Source: Phycisphaeraceae bacterium
GTDB taxonomy: Bacteria; Planctomycetota; Phycisphaerae; Phycisphaerales; Phycisphaeraceae
Length of the DNA: 6,467 nucleotides
Direction: 5' to 3'
Assembly (NCBI GenBank): GCA_029260675.1
Contig: JAJDCV010000254.1
Coordinates: forward strand, 1 to 6,467
In this document: piece by piece, positions 1 through 5,277 of the stretch
Numbering within the stretch: the first letter of the stretch is position 1
Layout of the letters: every line of letters starts with the position of its first letter
The notes under the pieces: generated by a model
The model's input: the letters and a program-made list of their open reading frames with translations, nothing else
Told to the model about the DNA's origin: nothing
The model's database searches: none
Position numbers and translations under genes: made by a program

Positions 1-198
1 CCCACCGCCAAGCCCGCACCCGAGCAGGCGCCCAAGCCCAACACGAACGCCGACGCCGAACTGTCACCCGACAGCCATCAGCTTCATCCCGATCAGGAAA
101 AGATCTACTCCACCCTCCTGCAACGGCTGATGAAAGAAGACGCCGAGCAAGACAAGCCCAAAGACACCGACGCCGAAGGCAACGCCAGCGCCGCGTAA
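1..198 (+). CDS. C-terminal tail of an unidentified protein (partial, 5' end outside window)
   Basis: Reading frame 1 is open from the first base and ends with TAA at 196-198, giving the last 65 residues of a protein whose start lies outside the window. The first 20 or so residues are rich in Pro, Ala, Lys and Asn (PTAKPAPEQAPKPN), like a flexible linker. A short amphipathic-looking stretch follows (QEKIYSTLLQRLMKED), then a strongly charged Asp/Glu/Lys tail ending GNASAA. There is no recognisable domain or catalytic motif, and I do not assign a function. The stop is followed within 50 bases by a GC-rich hairpin, and the next gene is convergent, so this is the real end of a transcription unit. 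The coding call rests on the open frame, high GC at third positions and the hairpin placement. Confidence 0.6.
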   Translation, partial: PTAKPAPEQAPKPNTNADAELSPDSHQLHPDQEKIYSTLLQRLMKEDAEQDKPKDTDAEGNASAA

Positions 199-242
199 CG
201 ACTCTTCACCTATCCGGGACACACTTTTCTACCCCCCCTCAG

Positions 243-261
243 CCCCCGGCTTCGCCGGGGG
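243..261. terminator. GC-rich hairpin between convergent genes, probable shared terminator
   Basis: A perfect inverted repeat, CCCCCGGC-TTC-GCCGGGGG, forms an 8-bp stem with a 3-base loop (or 7 bp with a CTTCG loop). It lies 45 bases after the TAA of the + strand gene and about 37 bases beyond the stop of the - strand PEP-CTERM gene, where a bidirectional terminator would be expected. There is no T-tract on either side, so it would have to act as a tailless GC-rich hairpin. Alternatively it is a short palindromic repeat or an mRNA-stabilising 3' stem. Confidence 0.55.
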
Positions 262-297
262 ATTACCCCGAAAACTCAGGCGTGGCTAGCAACAAAT

Positions 298-2619
298 CTA
301 CGCCCGTCGTTGTCCACGTCTCCCGCAACCCCACAGCATCCCGACCGCCAGCAATCCCACCGTCCCCGGCTCGGGCACCATAGCTAACACTTCCGCGGGT
401 GGCGGCGTGCCGGTGTTCCAATTGCCCAAGACCGTGCTTAGATCTGCGATCCCGATAAACCCGTCACCGCTTGTGTCTCCTGCCGAGAGGTCCGCGGTCG
501 CGACGTTTTGATTCCAATTGCTTAGCACAATCGTCATGTCGTCTATCCCGACGAATCCATCGCCGTTGAGGTCGCCGGGCACGAAATCCCAGTTGAGCGT
601 GATCGTCACGGCGTTGGTGGTGTGCTGCACATCCACCAGCCCGGCGTAGATGCCGATGCCCGTGATGTTTTCGAACTCCCCTGTGATCGTGCCCCCGAGG
701 CTTTCAAGGACCGTGTACGTCCCCGCCGCCATGACCCCTAGAGCGGGCAAATCTAGTGTTGTACCGAGAAATGCTATATCGATATCACCAGTCGCAGTGA
801 GTAAATCGGCTGTGTCGCCGACGCCGCCTACTTCGATCTCGATGGTACCGGCGGTGAGGTCGTAGTCACCGATGATGTCAGTCTGTCCGATCGATACTCC
901 GGGTGCGATGGTGCCGCCTTGCTGCAAGAATGTACTGCCGACATCGATCATTGCAGCGCCCATTATCGTGCCACCCGTGAAGTTGAAGGCGGCGCTGCCT
1001 GAGCCCCGGTCGATGTCGTTGCCATTAAGGTTAAGCGTGCCGCCAGAGAGATTGACCGTGCCCGCAGAGCTGCTATGTTGCCCGAGAGTCATATCGCCGC
1101 CTATACCTCCGCCGATGCTGACCATGCCTCCATTGGTGATGTTCAGCGTGCCGGCACCTGAGAAACCGACATTTAGATTCTTTGGGTTGGTCAATGTGGA
1201 GTCTGTGCCCGACACCGTGACCGTGCCGTTCGAGCCGGCGTCACGACCGAGATAGGTTTGGCCAAAGATAAAATTGAAGGACACTGATCCGCCGTTTTCG
1301 ATATTCAACGTGCCAGTGCCGGAGCGGCCCACATCCAAGCTGTAGGAAAGGGTCAATGTGGAGCCGGGGTCGGTGACTGTCACGGTGCCGGTCGAGTAAT
1401 CATAGAAGCCCAAGGAAGCGTCAGAACGAAATGAAAGAAGAGACACCGATCCGCCGTTTTCGATGTTCAGTGTGCCGTTGCCGGAGCGGCCGACGGTCAG
1501 GACGTCCAGGACGGCGATGTGTTCCCACCGTGAGCCGGTTCCATTGATGGTAGCCGTGCCGGTCGATCCGGCATGGTAGCCGAGGTAGCCCTTCGTAGAT
1601 GATACGGCTAAGCCGTCGGTGATCGTCAGGGTGCCCGCCCCCCTGTAGCCGGCACCCAGACTGCCGTTAATCGCGGGGGCCGAGGCATCCAGATTGAGCG
1701 TGATGTTCTGGCCTGGCAGGCTGTTGAGGCTTAACGTTTGTTGCAGGCCGTGAGTGGCATCGAAGACGAGATCGACATCGCTGACCAGCCCCTTGGTATT
1801 AATTATGCCGACACCCAGAAGTTCGCCCGGTGAAGCCAGCAATCCGCCGGTGTTCAGCGTGCCATTGTTGAAGTTGATCGCGCTGCTATCGATGACGTCA
1901 AATCCTAAATAAGTATCCGAGGCGACATCAACCACACCGCCTGCTTCGATATTCAGCGTGCCGGTGCTGGAGCGGCCTACGAATAGCATGTTGCTGTTGT
2001 TCCACTGCGATCCGGCGCCGGTAACGGTGGTAGTGCCGGTCGAACCGGCGTTGCGGCCGAGGTAGCCGGTGGAGCTACTAACGACGCCGCCTGCTTGGAT
2101 GTTCAACGTACCGGTACCGGAGAAACCGACGGATAGGGCATTGCTATTGTTCCACGTCGATCCGGTCCCCGTGACGGTGGTGGCTCCGATAGAACCGGTA
2201 TAAGCGCCGAGATAGCTTGCGGAGTTACTGACGATGCCGCCGGCTTGGATGTTAAGCGAACCAGTGCCGAAACGGCCGACATAAAACTGGTTGGTGTTCC
2301 ACTGCGATCCTGAGCCGGTGACGGTGGCGGTTCCTAAAGAACTGGTATTGTGGCCGAGGAAGCTGGTGTAGTTACTGATCACACTGCCTGCATCGATATT
2401 CAGCGTGCCGGTACCGGTATCGCCGACGCGCAAGTTATCCAAACCGAGGATCCACGGGTCGGGATTGGCGGCAGGGTAGAGGGGGTTGAGGTCGCCGGTG
2501 GTCAGGATGTCGGCGTGAGTTGAGATTTGCGAATAACCGAGCGACGCGAGACCGACAAGGGCGCATACGAGTATGTTTGTACGGCGAGGGGTCTGCATAA
2601 GTAGTACACGATCAGGCAT
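298..2619 (-). CDS. Secreted PEP-CTERM protein with T5SS/PEP-CTERM-type repeats and dockerin-like domain
   Basis: A 773-residue exported, probably surface or matrix protein. Residues 1-36 form a signal peptide: basic PRRTN, hydrophobic ILVCALVGLASLGYS, likely cleavage after THA36. Residues 65-241 and 323-536 hold about eight copies of a beta-strand-rich repeat (VGxSGTGTLNIxAGGxVS...YLGxxxGSxGTxTVTGxGS) matching the T5SS/PEP-CTERM-associated repeat known from autotransporter-like passengers. Residues 537-680 continue as Gly/Thr-rich beta sequence. Residues 682-734 carry two dockerin-like calcium loops (D683-N685-D687-D694 and D715-S717-D719-D726). The tail VPEPG (748-752), a hydrophobic segment and CGRRGQRRA form a PEP-CTERM signal, which exosortases recognise and process; no exosortase is in the window. 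An in-frame TAA 21 bases upstream limits the start to ATG 2619; M8 (2598) is the alternative. No clear Shine-Dalgarno is visible. The exact function (adhesion, biofilm or extracellular matrix) is unknown. Confidence 0.9.
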   Translation of the reverse strand: MPDRVLLMQTPRRTNILVCALVGLASLGYSQISTHADILTTGDLNPLYPAANPDPWILGLDNLRVGDTGTGTLNIDAGSVISNYTSFLGHNTSSLGTATVTGSGSQWNTNQFYVGRFGTGSLNIQAGGIVSNSASYLGAYTGSIGATTVTGTGSTWNNSNALSVGFSGTGTLNIQAGGVVSSSTGYLGRNAGSTGTTTVTGAGSQWNNSNMLFVGRSSTGTLNIEAGGVVDVASDTYLGFDVIDSSAINFNNGTLNTGGLLASPGELLGVGIINTKGLVSDVDLVFDATHGLQQTLSLNSLPGQNITLNLDASAPAINGSLGAGYRGAGTLTITDGLAVSSTKGYLGYHAGSTGTATINGTGSRWEHIAVLDVLTVGRSGNGTLNIENGGSVSLLSFRSDASLGFYDYSTGTVTVTDPGSTLTLSYSLDVGRSGTGTLNIENGGSVSFNFIFGQTYLGRDAGSNGTVTVSGTDSTLTNPKNLNVGFSGAGTLNITNGGMVSIGGGIGGDMTLGQHSSSAGTVNLSGGTLNLNGNDIDRGSGSAAFNFTGGTIMGAAMIDVGSTFLQQGGTIAPGVSIGQTDIIGDYDLTAGTIEIEVGGVGDTADLLTATGDIDIAFLGTTLDLPALGVMAAGTYTVLESLGGTITGEFENITGIGIYAGLVDVQHTTNAVTITLNWDFVPGDLNGDGFVGIDDMTIVLSNWNQNVATADLSAGDTSGDGFIGIADLSTVLGNWNTGTPPPAEVLAMVPEPGTVGLLAVGMLWGCGRRGQRRA
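301..378 (-). other. PEP-CTERM sorting signal (protein region)
   Basis: This encodes residues 748-773: the motif VPEPG, a short hydrophobic helix (TVGLLAVGMLWG) and a basic C-terminus with four Arg (CGRRGQRRA). The three-part layout is the standard PEP-CTERM anchor. In known systems it is cut by an exosortase after membrane insertion. The hydrophobic part is short but within the family range. Confidence 0.9.
415..576 (-). other. Dockerin-like duplicated calcium-binding loops (protein region)
   Basis: This encodes residues 682-735. Two copies of GDxxGDGFxGIxDxxxVLxNWN are spaced 32 residues apart. Each has Asp/Asn/Ser at EF-hand loop positions 1, 3, 5 and 12 (DLNGDGFVGIDD; DTSGDGFIGIAD). This is the type I dockerin arrangement. 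In Planctomycetota such domains are often found just before PEP-CTERM tails without any cellulosome, so calcium-dependent folding or an unknown partner is more likely than a classical cohesin contact. Confidence 0.85.
1012..1653 (-). repeat. Distal tandem block of four 53-54-residue T5SS/PEP-CTERM repeats
   Basis: This encodes residues 323-536 in four units beginning at 323, 376, 430 and 484. Units 376-429 and 430-483 are both exactly 54 codons (162 bases). They are closely similar in DNA: comparing 1286-1332 with 1448-1494 by hand gives 6 mismatches in 47 bases. The consensus start is VGRSGTGTLNIENGGSVS. The last unit (484-536) is diverged and runs into non-repeat beta sequence. These units use ENGG where the proximal block uses QAGG/EAGG, so this is a separate round of duplication. 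Confidence 0.85.
1897..2427 (-). repeat. Proximal tandem block of about 50-residue T5SS/PEP-CTERM repeats
   Basis: This encodes residues 65-241: units at 65-113 (49 aa), 114-163 (50 aa), 164-213 (50 aa) and a truncated one at 214-241. The consensus is VGxSGTGTLNIQAGGVVS, then YLGxxxGSxGTTTVTG and GSQWNNSN. The two complete 150-base units (1981-2130 and 2131-2280) differ at 41 of 150 positions by hand alignment without gaps, about 73% identity. They are old duplicates, not a recent expansion. An 81-residue non-repeat stretch (242-322) separates this block from the distal one. Confidence 0.85.
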
Positions 2620-2659
2620 GTGGGTAGCCCCAAGAAGTTAGGCCAGCCGTTGGGACTGA

Positions 2660-2673
2660 AAGGCGACCGCCTT
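2660..2673 (-). promoter_or_regulatory. Short inverted repeat in the PEP-CTERM leader
   Basis: AAGGCG-AC-CGCCTT is a perfect 6-bp inverted repeat, realistically a 5-bp stem with a 4-base loop in RNA. It lies about 40 bases upstream of the PEP-CTERM start codon, inside the predicted 5' untranslated region. It could be an mRNA hairpin or a protein-binding site. No known riboswitch consensus is recognised. Confidence 0.35.
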
Positions 2674-2685
2674 CCCCGCAAGCTG

Positions 2686-2705
2686 CCAAGCTTAGTTGAG
2701 CTTGG
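2686..2705 (-). promoter_or_regulatory. Inverted repeat abutting the -10 box, candidate operator or 5' mRNA hairpin
   Basis: CCAAGCT-TAGTTG-AGCTTGG is a perfect 7-bp inverted repeat with a 6-base spacer. On the - strand it begins at the base directly after the predicted -10 hexamer (2706-2711), so the expected transcription start (about 2699) falls inside it. That position fits a repressor operator. It is equally compatible with a chance palindrome. No regulator gene is adjacent. Confidence 0.4.
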
Positions 2706-2734
2706 AGTATAACTTGGGGGATCGAGCGGGACAA
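2706..2734 (-). promoter_or_regulatory. Predicted sigma70-type promoter of the PEP-CTERM gene
   Basis: On the - strand, TTGTCC (2734-2729, 4 of 6 to TTGACA) is followed after 17 bases by TATACT (2711-2706, 5 of 6 to TATAAT). The expected start near 2699 would give a leader of about 80 bases before ATG 2619. The spacing is ideal and the -10 is strong. This supports transcription of the PEP-CTERM gene independent of the upstream aminotransferase gene. Confidence 0.5.
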
Positions 2735-2860
2735 TGAAAAAGTGGCGGATTAGGACCATTTGCGCAGGAGTGCTAAACCACAAGCGGTTTTTGGGGCAGG
2801 TTAAGAAGGGGTGGATACTCGCCGGGCATTCTCATGCGGGTGCTGAGGGATGAAATATGT

Positions 2861-4066
2861 TTAGATCACTGCCGTGGGGGCGGTGCCGATCACACGGCCC
2901 AGTTGCCTTAGCGCCTGGCGGATGCGGTGTTCGTTTTCGACCAGTGCCATGCGGACGTAGCCTTCGCCTAGATCACCAAACGCGGCGCCGGGGGTCATGG
3001 CGACTTCGGCCTGGTCGACCATGGCTAAACAGAAGTCGTTGGTGGAGTTGTTGTATCGTGCGAGCACTTGCGGGTTGACTTTTGCCCAGACGAACATGGT
3101 GGCGCGCGGGGAGTCGATTTGCCAGCCCATCTTCTTTAGGCCCTTGACCAGGATGTCGCGGCGGGATTGGTAGACTCTGGCCTGGTTCTCGATGTGCTTG
3201 TCGCCTTCGCGCATGGCGATGATGGCGGCGATCTGGACGGCCTGGAAGATGCCGTAGTCGTAGTAGCCCTTGACGGTCTTGAGCGCGTCGATCATCTGGC
3301 TGTTGCCGCAGCAGAACCCGATCCGCCAGCCGGCCATGTTGTAGGGTTTGCTGAGGGTCGAGAACTCGACGCCGAAGTCTTTGGCGCCGTTGGCCTGGAG
3401 GTAGCTGGGGGCCTGGTAGTTGTCGAAGCAGGTCTCGCCGTAGGCGAAGTCGTGCATGACCATGACCTGGTGTTCGGCGGCGAGGTCGACGACGCGCTGG
3501 AAGAACGCGGGCTCGACGGTCATGGTCGTAGGGTTGTGCGGGTAGTTGAGGATCACGACCTTGGGCTTGGGGGTGAGGTGCGTGAGCACGTCGCGGATGC
3601 GGTCGAGGAAGGCGTCGTCGTTGCCCAATGGGACCGACACCGTGCTGGCGCCGGCAAGGACGACGGCGTAGGTGTGGATCTGGAATGCCGGGTCGGCGAC
3701 GACGGCGATGTCACCGGGGCCAAGCAAGCCCAGGCACATGTGGCTGAAACCTTCTTTAGACCCGATCGTCGCGACGACTTCGTTATCAGGATCCAGTTCG
3801 ACACCCCACTTGCGCTGGTACTTCAGCGCCATGTCACGGCGGAGGTTGTAGATGCCTGCGGAGACGGAGTACCGGCTGTTGCGCGGGTCGAGGACGGCTT
3901 CACGGATCTTGTCGACCACCGCATCTGGCGCGGGGTCCGAGGGGTTACCCATGTTCATGTCGATCACGTCCGCGCCGGCCTTACGGCGGTCGTAGATCAA
4001 CTGCTTGAGCTTGCCAAGGACATAAGGCGGCAGGCGTTCGATACGTGTGGCGGGCTGGATGTCCAT
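2861..4066 (-). CDS. alaC: Class I/II PLP aminotransferase, AlaC-like (glutamate-pyruvate type)
   Basis: A 401-residue cytosolic fold-type I PLP enzyme. From memory it resembles E. coli AlaC, which transfers the amino group between glutamate and pyruvate to make alanine. Matching features are RIERLPPYVLGKL at the N-terminus, IDMNMGNPSDPAP (35-47), YSVSAGIYNLRRD (66-78) and IGSKEGFSHM (101-110). Catalytic features are present: NYPHNPT with N178, HDFAY with D206 and Y209 that contact the cofactor, Schiff-base lysine K240 in TLSKPYNMAGWRIGF with R248, and the substrate-carboxylate Arg R372 in GYVRMALVEN. The length is normal. ATG 4066 is the only start: an in-frame TAG lies 21 bases upstream (4085-4087). 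No Shine-Dalgarno is visible; the leader is C-rich. The gene follows the lipoprotein gene on the same strand by 125 bases. Related enzymes are often annotated LL-diaminopimelate aminotransferase (DapL), so the substrate is not certain. Confidence 0.93.
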   Translation of the reverse strand: MDIQPATRIERLPPYVLGKLKQLIYDRRKAGADVIDMNMGNPSDPAPDAVVDKIREAVLDPRNSRYSVSAGIYNLRRDMALKYQRKWGVELDPDNEVVATIGSKEGFSHMCLGLLGPGDIAVVADPAFQIHTYAVVLAGASTVSVPLGNDDAFLDRIRDVLTHLTPKPKVVILNYPHNPTTMTVEPAFFQRVVDLAAEHQVMVMHDFAYGETCFDNYQAPSYLQANGAKDFGVEFSTLSKPYNMAGWRIGFCCGNSQMIDALKTVKGYYDYGIFQAVQIAAIIAMREGDKHIENQARVYQSRRDILVKGLKKMGWQIDSPRATMFVWAKVNPQVLARYNNSTNDFCLAMVDQAEVAMTPGAAFGDLGEGYVRMALVENEHRIRQALRQLGRVIGTAPTAVI

Positions 4067-4072
4067 GTCGGT

Positions 4073-4110
4073 GTAGTCTGGGGTCTAGGGTTTAGGGTCT
4101 GGGGCCTGGG
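4073..4110 (+). repeat. Telomere-like heptanucleotide repeat with G-quadruplex motif
   Basis: Four consecutive 7-base units are GGGGTCT (4080), AGGGTTT (4087), AGGGTCT (4094) and GGGGCCT (4101). They follow a degenerate GTAGTCT (4073) and precede a further GGG at 4108, with consensus RGGGTYT. Five runs of three or more G separated by 3-4 bases satisfy the usual intramolecular G-quadruplex pattern. The G-rich strand is the template strand for the aminotransferase gene, whose start is 14 bases away; its mRNA leader would be C-rich. Confidence 0.75.
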
Positions 4111-4191
4111 TGTGGAATCTGCGCAGGTCGGTAAGACTTCTGTAATGATTGTGTTTTCAATTTCGACAAAGCCGATGGCCTCTCCCCCGAA

Positions 4192-5157
4192 TCATTCCCC
4201 CTGCATCTTGGCCTTCTGGTTCAGCCAACTCTTATTCAGTGTTGGTTCCAGGATCACTACTTTAGCTTCTGCGAGCATCGAACGCGCGGCCTGCTGCATC
4301 CGTTGCCCTTCGGCTTCCAGCCGGACCGTCCGTTGAAGCTCCGATTGCACGGCTTCAAACGCGACCGGGTCGGCGGGCAACTTCTCTTGCAGTTTCATAA
4401 TTATGAAACGATCGTCCGCCGCGATCAGGTCGCTGACGCCGCCGATCGGCATGGAAGACAAAGACTGGCGTAGCGCCTTTGGGTAGGACGGGTCGGCCGG
4501 GCTGATCGGCGAAAGCAGCCCGCCCTGCGCGGCGCTGGCGTCGGTCGAGTTCAGTGCCGCCAGGTCTGCGAAGGACTCGCCCTCGGAGGCCCGGACTAGT
4601 AAGTCGCTGGCCTGGGTCAAGGAATCCGTCACGATGATCCGTACCCGGAAGCGTTCGCCGTAGCGCAGCTCGTAGGCCTGGCGGATCAGGGCGGGGGACA
4701 GTTCGATCTGATCTTGAACCAGCAGGCGGAGCCCGGCGTTGCGGAAGAGCATCGACTCGAAACCCTGCCTGCCCAGGCCCCGGTCGCTAAGCATCTTGAT
4801 CAGCAGCCTTGTCGCCTCGTTCGTGTCAGCAGAGAGCGTGCTGCGCATATGAGATTCTTCCGCGTCGATCAGCTCGGGGGTCAGCGTCAGGCCTCGCTGG
4901 TCGAGGCGTTCGCGGATCATCCTGTCCAAGATCCTTTCGGACAGCACCTGCCCGCCGGCCACTTCGATAAGTCGGCCACGCAGGTCGGCATCAGTGACGG
5001 GTTGGCCGTTGATGTAGGCAACCGGGGCGGAGCTTGTGGGGGTGCTGGCGCGTTGGGTTTGTACGGTCGGTTTGGCGGGACCAGCCACCTGGGACGGGGA
5101 TTCGCAGCCCACCATCAGTGCCGCCACAACCACGATTGGCCATACCTGATATCGCAT
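4192..5157 (-). CDS. SurA/parvulin-like lipoprotein, probably catalytically degenerate
   Basis: A 321-residue predicted periplasm-facing lipoprotein. Residues 1-18 (MRYQVWPIVVVAALMVGC) are a type II signal peptide with lipidated Cys18. Glu, not Asp, at +2 suggests outer-membrane sorting by the E. coli rule. A Pro/Thr/Ser linker follows (to about 44), then a SurA_N-like helical domain (about 46-165, starting VAYINGQPVTDADL). A parvulin-type domain (about 166-258) shows GESFADLAALNSTDASAAQGG and PIGGVSDLIAADDRFIIMKL. A charged helix (about 266-300) ends the protein. The two histidines typical of active parvulins (RxRHILV and GxHIIKL) are replaced by Ile174 and Phe251, so a chaperone role is more likely than prolyl isomerisation. 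A longer frame starts at TTG 5193, but that TTG lies in a perfect TTGACA -35 box; ATG 5157 gives a proper signal peptide. It may be co-transcribed with the aminotransferase gene. Confidence 0.85.
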   Translation of the reverse strand: MRYQVWPIVVVAALMVGCESPSQVAGPAKPTVQTQRASTPTSSAPVAYINGQPVTDADLRGRLIEVAGGQVLSERILDRMIRERLDQRGLTLTPELIDAEESHMRSTLSADTNEATRLLIKMLSDRGLGRQGFESMLFRNAGLRLLVQDQIELSPALIRQAYELRYGERFRVRIIVTDSLTQASDLLVRASEGESFADLAALNSTDASAAQGGLLSPISPADPSYPKALRQSLSSMPIGGVSDLIAADDRFIIMKLQEKLPADPVAFEAVQSELQRTVRLEAEGQRMQQAARSMLAEAKVVILEPTLNKSWLNQKAKMQGE

Positions 5158-5164
5158 GTCAAGC

Positions 5165-5193
5165 ACGCTAAGGCTGGCCCCCGTCGGTGTCAA
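5165..5193 (-). promoter_or_regulatory. Predicted promoter of the SurA-like lipoprotein gene
   Basis: On the - strand a perfect TTGACA (5193-5188) is followed after 17 bases by TAGCGT (5170-5165, 3 of 6 to TATAAT). The predicted start falls at about 5158, one base before ATG 5157, implying an essentially leaderless mRNA. The -10 match is weak, so confidence is moderate. Confidence 0.4.
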
Positions 5194-5215
5194 TGCGCGG
5201 CGTCGGTTGCCTGGG

Positions 5216-5245
5216 TTGGCCTCGGGGTGATCGGTTGCTTAGAAT
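5216..5245 (+). promoter_or_regulatory. Predicted promoter of the cysteine desulfurase gene
   Basis: TTGGCC (5216-5221, 4 of 6 to TTGACA) is followed after 18 bases by TAGAAT (5240-5245, 5 of 6 to TATAAT). The expected start is near 5252, two bases before an in-frame ATG at 5254 and 26 bases before the preferred ATG at 5278. It lies back to back with the - strand promoter of the lipoprotein gene; the two -35 boxes are 22 bases apart. Confidence 0.4.
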
Positions 5246-5277
5246 CGGGTTGGATGACTCGATGTGTGGACCCCACG

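Noticed and set aside
650..1255. Two + strand frames (650-865 and 872-1255) rich in Pro, Val and Ser
   Set aside because: They are antisense to the repeat-rich PEP-CTERM gene; their low-complexity composition mirrors its Gly/Thr repeats.
2620..2705. A riboswitch in the PEP-CTERM leader
   Set aside because: The leader has two small hairpins, but I could not match the conserved cores of c-di-GMP, SAM, cobalamin, TPP or glycine riboswitches.
2502..2783. A 93-codon - strand frame overlapping the start of the PEP-CTERM gene
   Set aside because: It is out of frame with the signal peptide it overlaps, lacks a ribosome site and reads through the predicted promoter and inverted repeats.
2775..2790. 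Hairpin AAACCG-CTTG-TGGTTT (read on - strand) as a terminator for the aminotransferase gene
   Set aside because: The stem is AT-rich with a G-U pair, and no T-run follows on the - strand. The T-run is on the opposite side, where no gene ends.
2773..2835. A 20-codon - strand ORF beginning MRMPGEYPPLLNL just after the aminotransferase stop
   Set aside because: It is too short to support without conservation data, and no Shine-Dalgarno is visible. It could be chance.
3167..4336. A 389-codon + strand open frame rich in Val, Gly, Asp and His
   Set aside because: It is antisense to the aminotransferase gene, has biased composition with no recognisable motif, and runs through the heptad repeat. 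It is a shadow of a high-GC gene.
5158..5193. The N-terminal extension of the lipoprotein starting at TTG 5193
   Set aside because: The 12 extra residues (MTPTGASLSVLD) would sit in front of a complete lipoprotein signal peptide, and the TTG forms part of a perfect -35 box.
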